A DNA stretch of 64,000 bases from Ambrosia x helenae (taxonomy: Eukaryota; Streptophyta; Magnoliopsida; Asterales; Asteraceae). The notes under the pieces are model-generated. The model ran no database searches. It saw only the letters and a program-made list of their open reading frames with translations, and had not been told where the DNA came from. The position numbers were made by a program, and so were the translations under genes. Below, one piece after another: positions 38,800-49,627 of this stretch. Each line of letters opens with the position of its first letter. Positions within the stretch are counted from its first letter, which is position 1. The DNA lies in NCBI GenBank assembly GCA_030844895.1, contig CM061228.1, forward strand, positions 141,100,444 through 141,164,443. Direction: 5' to 3'.

Positions 38800-39099
38800 T
38801 TATACAGATGGATAATAATATTATTAATTAGATGTATGTATATAGTATATACGGACAAAGCAGGATAATGGAATCGAAGTCTGTATAATTGGTTGTAGTG
38901 CTGTGTGTGGGAGAAGAAGAACAACAAAAGGAACGTTTGTTGGTTTAATTGGTTTTATTCGTAAGTTTTATTTGAAATGCATGAAATAAGCCAACTCCAA
39001 GAGTTGCATGGAATAAGCCAAGTCCAAGAAAGTAATAATATTTGGATTTTATATTTTCTTATGGTTTATTTAAAGAAAATAACAAGAATATCCCTTGTT
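38800..39099 (-). promoter_or_regulatory. 5' UTR and promoter region of MOR1 copy B
   Basis: Similar to the copy A leader for about 140 bp, then divergent. The TTG and AG repeats of copy A are missing. A 30-bp imperfect duplication around AGCCAACTCCAAGAG and AGCCAAGTCCAAGAA lies at 38987-39030. Confidence 0.4.
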
Positions 39100-39761
39100 C
39101 AATGTTTTCACAATCAAACCGGATATCAAACCGGTCTCCTAGCTGGTTGGACCGGTCAAACCTTATTTAAGAACCGGGTTGAATTTTATATTATATTAGA
39201 TATAAAAGATACAAAATATATTATATATAATTTTTCGTATATATTGGTATGATTATTCTTAGCATTAAGCCTTGCAAAACTGAAAAAGCAAATTGCGGTC
39301 TCCAAACAGTTAATGTAAAGTTTACTTTTTACTTCACGATTCAAATAGTATTGACCACTCCAAGCTCCAAACTCTAAAAGAAAATATCTCATAAAGACAA
39401 ACAGATCTGAACTCGACGACGGACTTAAAAGAAGATGGTTAGAAGCTGCGTCTGGGAGGAGGAGGAAACATGCGATGGTTAAAGTGGCTGTAAAATACAC
39501 TCAACGACCCAACCGTCTTCTTTCACTGAATTTACTCACTAGTCACTACCAACACCAGATCTGTCATCTGATTATCACCCGATCATCTTTAATCAACTTC
39601 CGATCGGTTGTCACCCGGCCGGTTTTCCGATCCAACCGCCAACAACCCGGTCTAGCCCCCGGTTCGTATCAAACACGGTCCTAACACCCTAACCGGACCA
39701 GCCAAGCTCCCGGATCCCGGTTCGACCGGTCGAGTCCGAGTTTCAAAACATTGCCCTTAGG
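39092..39761. mobile_element. hAT-like non-autonomous element
   Basis: The element spans 39100-39753. It begins CAATGTTTTCACAATCAAAC and ends with the inverse GAGTTTCAAAACATTG. Flanking octamers are CCCTTGTT and CCCTTAGG, an imperfect 8-bp duplication whose first five bases agree. The terminal words and the repeated CCGG/ACCGG motifs near both ends fit hAT-type elements common in plants. No transposase domain is seen; the 69-codon frame at 39475-39684 is not called. Confidence 0.55.
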
Positions 39762-40379
39762 CCTTGACCAATCCTCTTTACAAAAATAATCCACTCACAT
39801 CTCTTTAGAGAGAGGCTTCATGGTATATGAGGCCTCTCATGCGTCTCCCAAGAGGCTTTAGTGGTTGACTAATTATTGTGTGACACATGTCTATTTAGGT
39901 ATATTGGTCGACGTCTCTGACACTGAAACGTCTTCGTCTCTACTCTAAGATGTCTTCGACTTCGTTACACAAATAAGACGTCTTCGTCTCTACTCTAAGA
40001 CGTCTCCGACCAACGCAGCCTGCCATATCGGACTACGTACCGCCGTCGACCTCCACCTGAAGCAGTTGCGATGAAGTCAACTCGCGACAAAAACAGTTCC
40101 TGCTTACCTTACCACCGTTGGTAACGATGCTCCGAAGACATCAGATACATCATGGGAAATTCAAGTGGTGGAAGAAAATGCAACCTTGACCAAAAAAGAG
40201 GTGACATCCTGTCAACAAAAATCGGCGGCAAATTGTTTTGATGAATCGAATATTATTTGGGTAAAACCATTTACCAAAAAACTTACTTCCTAACTGGTTA
40301 TCGTAAAAAATAAAAATCAATAAAATGATCGGTAATTACGGAAGAGTTGGTTACTAGTAATAGTTAAGTTAAGATTCTT
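39762..40379. other. Intergenic, no gene seen; short direct repeats
   Basis: A 24-bp word, ACGTCTTCGTCTCTACTCTA plus four bases, occurs at 39929 and 39980 and further partial copies surround it. No coding or RNA feature is supported. Confidence 0.5.
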
Positions 40380-40870
40380 TACAACAGGATGGCAGACAAA
40401 CGGGCAACAAACTGCACCGCAACCCCGTTTTGAATAGCAAAACCCATCATACCTAAAACAAAACCTTGGTTCCTAGGATCTAAAAATTGTTGTGTACGGC
40501 CCGCTACACTATGTACAGAAACCCAACAGCTTCAGGAGCTAGAGAGCCAAATGTATCAAAAGCGAAAGGGACGAAAGCATGTTGATTCTCATCACAAGCT
40601 TTTTCATGCTTTGCAACTTTCTTTGATTCCGATTTCAACACCGCCTGGACAGCCACGAACCCTTTTTCCCTAAGGTCAACAAGGGGGGGACACTCCAGTA
40701 AGGTTCTCACAAGCGTGTTTCCCACCAACCCAACCGAACACAAGAACATCCGTTGGCAAAGCGTAGACCTCCCTTCCAGCGTGTTTGTCAGGAAGTTCAC
40801 GGGGCCTCCTTTTTAGCGGAGAACCCTGCCCGCTTGAGCACATTCCACAAATGTGCACTTCTAACGTCAC
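40380..40870 (-). pseudogene. Relic of zinc-finger/restriction-like endonuclease gene
   Basis: The minus strand matches the second half of the ORF at 62295-63197. Landmarks are NFLTNTLEGRSTL, LVFGWVGGKHAC, NLTGVSPP, SESKKVAKHEKACDENQHAF, FAFDTFGSLAPEA, GFAIQNGVA and QFVARLSAI. At least two frame shifts split it between frames. The position corresponding to the active-site Asp of VDLTG reads Asn. Non-functional. Confidence 0.75.
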
Positions 40871-41138
40871 CTTTGATCGACTAAATTGGGGTCGGAAACA
40901 ATTACATGAACCCAGATAGTGATGCTGAAAGTTCAGATTTATAAAAGATGTCCAAAATTTTATTTACATTGAGGACACAGTATATATAAGCCTAGTGTAA
41001 CACATTAGTTGATCACAAAACTCTTATGGTGAGTGCGGTCAGGCGCTTTAAATGGCTCATTGTTGTTCTGCAAGCGTTTGTTACCTATATATATACATGT
41101 AAACTAAAGTTCTTGTATTTTTTATAAATTAATAGATA
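40871..41138. other. Downstream flank of the At4g04980-like gene
   Basis: Short AT-rich stretch that should contain the 3' UTR of the minus-strand gene starting at 45577. No other feature is seen. Confidence 0.5.
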
Positions 41139-44100
41139 CTACTGCATGTTTTCGGCTTGTATTTGTTGTGCGATCTCTCTTGTTAAGTTTTCAGCGCGAT
41201 CATCTTGTCCCCCAGCAAATGAATAGACACGAAACGCAAACTGGAATGCCTTCCAAAGAGTTCTCCCTGAACTACTCTTCCTCCCATTTCTCTTAGATGC
41301 ACTTGCCAATTTCTTTTCCTGTTCGAAAACCAGAAAAAAAAAACATCAGTCAAATATGATCATGTCTCCATCCGCAAAGCAACTTATATCATAAAGTCAT
41401 AAACTGATAGATTTATAAGTTTTTATCGTGTTTGAATTCTAAACTTAAATCTCCATGTTATCTAAACTTTTGATGATTCTTAGACCAAAAATGCACTGAT
41501 GCTGAATTGCTGATAACATATACAACTTTTGGATATATAATTGCCAAAAACCTAATAAAAAGTAACTAAAACTTGTATAATTAAACCATATTATTATATA
41601 ATAACAGAATATGTATTAGCTTTTTCTTGCACATATGACCAGAGAAATTTGGATTACTTAGATTGTCATAGATCCATACATGGGCATACAACGAAGTAAA
41701 AGAATGTTTTGACTGTTGAGGTCACTTCAACCCCATTTACCTTTTAATGGGTCGATTTGGGTTATATTTTATTTCTAACAGGTCAGATGGGGGCAAACAC
41801 GTGAGACAGGTAAAAATAATCCAAAATATTTTCAAGTACATAAATAGCTGTCAAATAAATTAAATCAATAATGAAAATGAAGCTTAATCAACTTAACCTC
41901 AAAAGAAACATCGTCTCCTTGTTTTCCATAGTGTGTTAAAAAGAGTTAACAGACGTTTGACAGAATTACCTTTAGTGCCAATTCCATACAGCTTGAGGAA
42001 ACATCCACCATCAGTTCTTTGATTCTGGTAAGTATAGCAAAATCAAAATGGATCTTCTGGCTCTTAAATTTCTTGATTTCTTCATCCTTTGTTCGCTCTA
42101 ATGTGTCCAATTCTCCTTTGATCTTGAAGTGAAATTGCTTATCTGTTAATGATGAAAAAATAAAATGGTCTAAGAGTAGGATAACTACAGATGAGGTTAC
42201 CTTATTGAAATAATTCTCAATTCTATCAAGAAGTTGGTTCACTGGTGGCTCTATATTCCAGTTTTGCAAAGTACTGGCTATGGCATCTAACTTGGAGTAT
42301 AATGCTGCAGCCATTCTTAATCCTTCCAACTTCTTACTAGGAAAATCTTCAAATCTTGCCAGAACCTAGTCATCAATAAAGTCAAATTTAAAAATGTTTC
42401 CAACTTGCTTTTATACAAGTAAATACAGTCATTGTATCGTAAGGGCGTAGACCTGTGTTTCGTCGGTTAGTTTCTCAAGATGGGATTCCACATATTTGTG
42501 GAAGTTGATGAGCTCATCCATGTCTGTTGTTTGGAAAGTTATCAAGGCAGCTTTCACCTCTTTGATGGAATTTGAATAATTTATAACATCCTCTTCGATT
42601 TGCTGAAAGTAGGATGATCTGAAAACAAAATAGTTATAATATACAGGGAACAAATGAGGTTAACAAATATATTTATACTTAAGGTTTGGTTAACTTAAAC
42701 TCACCGTCTTGTCATCTCTGCAAGTGCATCAGCCATTCCCTTTTTTTCATTACTACCAGAAGCCGCTGCAACTTTACTGTCTTTCTTTTGCACTGTTTTA
42801 TTTTTTGTACCTGATCCTTCAACCTTTGCTTTGAGTTGGCGGTACAGGCATCCCATCTGAGATGATCTTCTTAATTTGCTAACTGATTTACGCAGCAATT
42901 TGCCGCTATTACCAACACCAGGGGGTGGTGGTGGAGCACCCCCTTTGACCTCTTGCACTGGTTGTGATGTTGGGACTGATCCATCTGATGATGCTGTAGA
43001 TGGTGGTGGTGGAATGCTTTCACATGCTGTGGGAGCTGGTGGTGGTAGTGGTGGAATGCTTCCACGTGCTGTGGGAGCTGGTGGTGGTGGAGAAGGAGGT
43101 AATTCTAGTGACGTTGGCATTCCATTTCCTGACGAAAAAGGTGGTGCTGGCGGAGGTGGTGGCAGCGGTGTCGGTACATTACTTGTGATGAATGAGGGTG
43201 GTGGAGGTGCCAGTGATTTTGTGTTGCTTTCCACCGTTGAGGATGGTGGTGGTGGCGGTGGTGCCACTAATTTTACGTTGCTTTTTACCGTTGAGGATGA
43301 TGGTGGTGGCGGCGGGGGCAGTGGTGGAGGTGACATTGATGTATTACTTATCACCATTGATCGTGGAGGTGAAGGTGACACTGGTATTCTGGTATCACCT
43401 TCTCCAACCGAGGGAAGTGGAGGCAGTGGCAATGGTGGCGGTGGTGGTGGGGGGCGACGATTTTTTATTGCTGTGGGGGATGATTCTGCAGTATGGTTGG
43501 TGGCCATCTTTGGTGATGGAATATCTTCTGTTTCCTTAGGAAGTGGTGAAATCTTCAGCTCCCCACATGGCTGTGGTGGTGACTGCAATTGACTGGCTTC
43601 TGAACCCAATAGCTGTGTTGGCGACGACACTATTGTTGCTGAAATGGATGGCGTCTCAGAAGACGTTGATGGCGACCCTCCTCCTGGAATCAACTGTACA
43701 TTCTCCGAACCTATAATTGATTTCAAAGAAGATGATGGTAGTGAAATCTCCATTTGCACTGTCACATTGCCATCAGGATCCCCATTTTTGTTCTTCCCTT
43801 CATCACCTTCAGCTACATGAGGGTCCATCTGGAATCACAATTCTAAATATCAATGACATTTAACTTCTCTACATCTTGAACTTGAAAATAAGAGCAGTGA
43901 TGGCAAAACTGGCAGATTGGGTAACAGGTGTCTAAACCAAAGTTTAAAAGAACGGAAACGAGCCTCGGGGCGTTTTCCCTTCGCCTCACGAGGCGTAAGC
44001 CTCGAGGCGAACCGAGACGTAAGCTTGAGGCGGAATCAAAAAATAAATATAAAAATTATGTATCTTATAAAACATAAAATAATTGACCCAGATAAGTCTA

Positions 44101-45577
44101 AAACATTAAAAACATACATCAAAAATAAAATAATTGACCAAAAAAGTCTAAAAACATAAAAAAAAAACACACATAAAAACACCCTAAACCCCCTGAGGCA
44201 CACTCGAGGCGCACCTGAGGCGCAAATTTTCTCAACGCCTCAACCCTTAGAGGCGTATGTACAGACTGGACCCCATGAGGCGCGCCTCAAACGTTTTTTT
44301 AAACCATGGTCTAAACAAATCAGGTTGACTCAAAAAACTTTTTTTTCCCATTTATTTCTAATAATTAATGATTGTGCCATATATGATAAAAAAAATTCAT
44401 AAGCAAACAGGTCAAAACTGCCACATCTAGTTCCGAAAACAGGTGGAGAGAATGTAACTTATGAGCATGCCTTTGCAGGTTTATTATTTGAAAACTCGCC
44501 GAGAACTGAAGTTGGTGAAGGTACTTTGTCTGGATGAGACCTTGAAGAAGATTTCCCATTTGAACCAGAAGGTGAGTCTACATTGTCCTTCGTTTCTTTG
44601 TCATTATCCGTATCCCTTTTATTATGCATTTTCTCTCGTGCCACAATAATTATGTCATCAAGCAAAGCCAACACTATAATAAACCACAAAAACCACAGTA
44701 CAAGGATCACATACACTGTAACGAAATATGGCCGAATCCTGAAACAAGATCACTTGCTAATTATATCGATAGAAAACATTAACTTACCATGTTTTTCCAA
44801 ATCACAATTCGCTTCGTCATCTGTTTTGGATTTGACCATCCATTCATCATTATGCATCCAATGCTTCCCAAGAGACTTGATAGAAGCACAAAGCTCATGT
44901 ATTGCCTACTTGCAGAACACATTAACTACTAAATAACAAAACTTTGAAGTCCATAAAATCCACAACTATATTTTTACATAATTACATCTGAAAAACCTTA
45001 TCCATAGCTCCCTCTGAATCTGATACTGAAATACAATGCACATCATCTGGATGTATTTTACGCAGTTCTCTGACAGTGTGTTTCACCAACTGCAGATAAA
45101 CCAATAAATATATTGCATAAACATTTTCATTTAAATCAATTTATCACAGAAATATATATACCTCAATAACAGCTGAAGAACCAATACAAGGAGGCAAATC
45201 AACCAACTCTCGAAAGCTCATGATCTTCTTTCGAAGCTCAGTCATTCTATCGAAATTGTCAGCACCATGTGACTTCTGCACCACCACCACATTTTCAGTT
45301 TCTCGAGCCTTTTTTGATGATTGCGACCTTTTACTAATCCCCGAGAGGTTTTTACTTGTCCCCGGATTACTCTTACTCGACCCTGAAGTATTCTTTCCTT
45401 TCTTTCACATCAATAACAAGTCAATCAGTGTGCATAATACACAAAAGAATACGCATAATCGACACCTAAATCATATTCAAACAGCATATGAATGATAATA
45501 AGATTCAGAATTCAAGAAAAAAAGAATACCCGAGACCGAGAAGCCTTCTTTTGGAAAAGACAGCCAAAACATGCCAT
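41139..45577 (-). CDS. At4g04980-like proline-rich protein (829 aa)
   Basis: Ten exons keep phase throughout: 45530-45577, 45162-45401, 44997-45089, 44788-44905, 44471-44673, 42705-43828, 42453-42618, 42201-42365, 41970-42122 and 41139-41318. The N-terminus starts MACFGCLFQKKASRSR, followed by a conserved helical part (MTELRKKIMSFRELVDLPP). Residues about 235-540 are Ser-rich, then a formin-FH1-like polyproline block (PPPPPPLPLPPLP). The C-terminal domain (SSYFQQIEEDV, HKYVESHLEKLTDETQ, LYSKLDAIASTLQNW, LDTLERTKDEE) is the part that defines the plant family containing Arabidopsis At4g04980 and other hydroxyproline-rich proteins. No FH2 domain, so it is not a formin. Biochemical function unknown. 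The intron after 44471 appears to use a GC donor (AAG|GC) and has been enlarged by a hAT MITE. Its 3' third is duplicated at 25965-26844. Confidence 0.85.
43930..44316. mobile_element. hAT-type MITE in an intron of the At4g04980-like gene
   Basis: The element is 43938-44308 (371 bp). It starts CAAAGTTTAAAAGAACG and ends with the near-inverse CGTTTTTTTAAACCATG. The 8-bp duplication GTCTAAAC lies at 43930-43937 and 44309-44316, as expected for hAT transposons. The interior is full of CCTCGAGGCG and GAGGCGC words near both ends, which look like repeated subterminal transposase-binding motifs. Confidence 0.85.
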
Positions 45578-48117
45578 TGCAGAAGGCTTAGATGAATCTT
45601 TATGGCGCATAGGAACAGGAATTAATGATATGGGTCAAATCATTGGGTTCAGTAGTACTTGGGTTGAACAAGAACCCTAATGATTGACAATTGAACAAAT
45701 TAATCCCAAAAAAAAAACAAAAAAATTGGGAAAAAATTGTAAACTTTTTTTCCTGATTTGTATATGAATTATTCAATTGATACACACATTATCGTGCGAC
45801 CAATTTTCTGGACTCTCCTCGTTGTTGAATCGAAAGAGTCCAGAAAAAAACGAGAATAATTTTTATAAATTTTTAATAAAAAAGTATAATTAATGAAATG
45901 CATAAAGTTCGCGCGTTTTGTGTTCTTGAGTTCCAAATCCAATCTCCGTGAAGAGAAAGGATGGATGCTTGTTATTTATACGTTATGAATGTATTTACAT
46001 TAATAGTCCCTAAACTACACCTCTGTTTGCAAAATCGGCCCCTTTAAACTTTCACTTTTGGAATCAACTTGAGAACAAATTACCTATATGTTAGTTTACA
46101 AACGTTCATGAATAGTGCTCCCCCCGGTTTTATATATTGTTTATAAACATTGTTTATGAATAACATTTCAATGTTCTATACAGTCTGGTTGGGTGACTCT
46201 TTGCTTTCATTCAGTTGCCACCCAGGTTCGACTCTATTGACACTCAATATTCCTGTATTTTTTTTCGACTCATTTCCTCCCTTTTTAACACCTGTTCACA
46301 CTTTTGCTCGACACGTGTTCGCTGAGTCATAAGTTTTTCTCACATAAAAACATCCTCTCAATGGTAAGCTAGGCTCCTGCAACCAAGATCTCACCCTGTT
46401 TCCTCTTCACGTCTGCCATACCCTTATTCCAGGTAATATTTAATGCCCTATCTCCAGCGTCTCATTCCTTGAAAATTTGATGTTTATTGAAACGACCTTT
46501 AGCTTCAGATTTGATGATTGAGTGGCTTCTGTTTTTTGCCCCGCCAGTTGTTCGACTAAATGCCTCAAAGGCTTCGTTGAGCTTCTGATGTTTCTTTCGA
46601 GCTAACATCTATTGTCTTTGGTTTTTTTCTTTAATTTTTCAGGTTTCTCTGCAACAGTACTGGATGCAGGTATGTGTTCTGTTTACATTTTTTTTATGTT
46701 AGAGCATGTTGCAAAAATAGATGCAATTGTGTTGTTTCTTCATTATTTGCCTTCGTTGTTGTCGGTTCGATCGCTGCAATGTGGTTGTTGATAGTACCTG
46801 GGTTGTTTTGTTTTTAGAGTGTTTGTGCCGGTGGTTCGCGCCATCCGTTAGGTAATTGGTAGGGGAACACTAGACATGGCTTCTTTGTTTGTTATAATTA
46901 TTGTGGAAAGGTGCTTACGAATGCGTGCATTATGCTGCTCAGATTACTTAGCGTTGTGTTGCATAAAATGTCTTGCTCGTCAGGTGTGTGTGCATTTGTT
47001 CAATGAAATCGTTTTCTTGCTTAGCATGCCTTATTAGCCTGGGACATTACAGATTACCTGGCGTACAACGGCTTTATACTTGTGTTTGTTCCACAGTTTT
47101 ATTAGTAGGTTACATGAATATGCGTTAGGTAGGAATACACACTTGCAACTTCCATATTTTTACAATGTTCCTATAGGTATGCATCAACTGTATGCTCCCT
47201 CAGGTTCCATTGGTTTTATTAGTAACTTAATTATATGAATATGCATATGATAATAATACATGGCTGAAAATTCCACAGTTTGTTTAGTAATTTGTTGGTG
47301 GGCTTCAAGTAATTCCTTTGTTTATTTATTAGGTAGTTACAATGGTATGTGTCATAGGAAACTGTTATCCCTTGCTTTCCGTTATTTCATTGCTGAATCT
47401 AACTATGTGCACGTATGTGGCCGTTACATTCAAGATCATAGTTGTTATTTTTAAAAAGGAGTTGCATTTGTCCTAAAAATACCGGCATTGCCATTATTTT
47501 AGCATGTTTCCTTGCTCTGATCATTCTTAAAAAAAGGATACCTAAATACAATTTAGAATGTCCTTTGTTCCCGTTCTTCCTGGCGAAACAGTTCAGACAA
47601 CTAATTTGTTGCTATATGTATGCATTTATATGTGCATTTGTCTTTTTTTTTCCTTTTTCGTACATATGTGTCTTTGTTTTCCCAGTTAAGAAAATGTGCA
47701 TTGCATATTTTGCCGTCAATAATATAACGCATAGCCTTACGTGTCCTAATTTATACTGGTATGAGACATTCATACATACGATCTAGAGGCCCGATGGATG
47801 TTTACATAGGTACAATCATTGAAGAACCTAATTGACTAAGTGGGCCAACTAATGGAATATTTTTATTACACTCCTAACAAAGGAAAATGATTTTTAATTT
47901 TTTAAATAGAGTTTCCTAAGGACTTATTTGGGGTGTTTGACAATATGTTATGTTTAGTCTGAACATTCATTTGAACTTGAATGGATAATCTTACAAAATA
48001 ATGTCCTTTTTTGCTTTCTTGGGTGGTGACAATCGAAAGAATCTTTCATGAAAATGAGATATTGAGTTTTATTTATAGACTTTGCGTCAAGAATATCCAT
48101 CTAAGCTAAGATTTCAG
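45578..48117. other. Probable Helitron interior, no certain gene
   Basis: The 5' flank of the minus-strand gene, then AT-rich DNA. The run from about 46100 to 48650 on the plus strand may be one Helitron: it has exon-like pieces (for example TTTCTCTGCAACAGTACTGG after an AG at 46643) and ends in a good Helitron 3' terminus. A tRNA-promoter-like pair at about 46186 (weak A box) and 46226-46234 (GTTCGACTC, good B box) could mark a SINE. I cannot fix the Helitron 5' end. Confidence 0.35.
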
Positions 48118-48324
48118 CAACACCAGCAGCACAAACTCCTGCTCCTGCCAACCCGCCTATTAATGACAAAATAAGGGACGCAACTGCAAGGCGCGAAGTG
48201 TTTGATGATGAAGGTACACAATAGTTTCGAAAACTCTATTATCACAACACATTAGCTACTGATATGGTTTGTTCTAATCACAGGGGACAAGAATCCTGCC
48301 AAAAGGCCATCAACTGACATCTAA
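48118..48324 (+). CDS. Last two exons of a Helitron-carried gene (possibly RPA-like)
   Basis: Exons 48118-48213 and 48284-48324 join in frame across a GT-AG intron and end in a stop. Together they read TPAAQTPAPANPPINDKIRD, then REVFDDEGDKNPAKRPSTDI. A Pro/Ala-rich linker followed by an acidic patch and a KRP tail just before a Helitron terminus resembles the end of the replication-protein-A-like ORF that plant Helitrons carry. No OB fold is visible in this piece, so the identity is inferred from position and style only. Confidence 0.35.
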
Positions 48325-48623
48325 ACCTACTGCAGCCAACAACCGGCGACCTCGCCTAACTTTTGCAACTTTTCTTTTATCTACAACTTAATTGCCTAAT
48401 TTTTTAGGTGCGGTTTTGGATACAGCCTGCACCTACATACTGTTTCTGCCTTTTGCGCCCCGCGCACTATATTTGTAACATGTTTGAAACCTATAGAGCA
48501 GCGCCTTGATGTATGACCGGTTTTAGGACAACTTGCAAATCAATTATCCGATATATAACTGTTTTCTTTGACCATAAGACTGTTGTATTATTTGCTCTGT
48601 TTGTTCATAAACATACTCAAAGA

Positions 48624-48654
48624 TTGCGCAACGCGCAACATAGCATCCACCTAG
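48624..48654 (+). mobile_element. Helitron 3' terminus
   Basis: A perfect 6-bp stem, TTGCGC-AAC-GCGCAA (48624-48638), is followed 12 bases later by CTAG (48651-48654) and then T. Hairpin plus CTRR about 10-12 bases downstream, inserted before a T, is the defining Helitron 3' structure. The element extends to the left. Confidence 0.7.
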
Positions 48655-49627
48655 TTAATATTAATCCCTTGCTTCTGTTCTTGAATATAGGGACGATTTG
48701 GTAGCGTCCTAATGGTTCAATTAAAAAGCTACTTTTGAATCAGTCAATATTGGGTGTGTTTGGTTTACTGGCATAATACCTCTTAATCGGTCTGTATACC
48801 TTTTACCTATTAAGTTTCAAAATGACGTTGAATGAAAATTTTAACCCTTATCCGTTCACATGTGTTCATAACCCTCACTCACGTGCTACCTTTTTGAGAC
48901 CTTGACCCACTACCACCTAGCCAAGCCTCTGACTGGTTCAGAATATCTTTTCCAATCAGACCTCTTTAATGACTTACTAAGGTAAATGTTGTCAAACGAC
49001 CCCTTAGTGACTCAAGTTATAATTTAATACACTCATGATAGTAAAATCATGTAGTCAAATAGGTCGAGCCCAAGCTGAGCTTCAAAACTATACATGAACT
49101 GAGCTCGAGCTCTTGTAAATTGAACAAGCCAAGCCGCGTACAAGGAGCCTAGACAAACTCCAACTCGGCTCATTTAAGAATTGCAATTTATTGAGCTCAC
49201 AAGGCAGTTATATTCTTTATTTGTTAAAGTAACATCAAATTTTGACCTGAACATATATCAATGTGCAAACTAAAAGTTCTAAAATTATTATAAAAAATAG
49301 TTCGACCTCAATATTATGATGACAAATTTAAAGCAACAAACTTTAAAATAACAATAATTTCATAATGTGCCACAATCACCAACATGTTTATTACAAATTA
49401 ACATAAACATACATTATACATACACAAAAATTATTCCGAAAAAAGTATAAATACCCGTATCATCATCATCGTATTTAACAAAAAACCACCCAGTATTCTA
49501 CACCAACTCACAATTACCAGGGCAAAACACTGGACAACACAAATCAACAACTCCATAATACCAATCGTCTTCGTGCCGCTAGCATGTGTGTGAATTCTCC
49601 TTTATGTATAAACTTTTTACCACCAGT
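48655..49627. other. Intergenic, no gene seen
   Basis: AT-rich, no supportable coding or RNA feature. The last 150-200 bases probably hold the 3' UTR of the minus-strand gene ending at 49628. Confidence 0.5.

Noticed and set aside
42876..43592. Long plus-strand open frame (238 codons, Gly-rich) opposite the At4g04980-like gene
   Set aside because: It is the antisense shadow of the polyproline exon: CCN proline codons read as GGN glycine on the other strand.
42705..43828. Formin (FH1-FH2) gene
   Set aside because: The polyproline block resembles FH1, but the following conserved domain is the At4g04980-type region and no FH2 domain is present.
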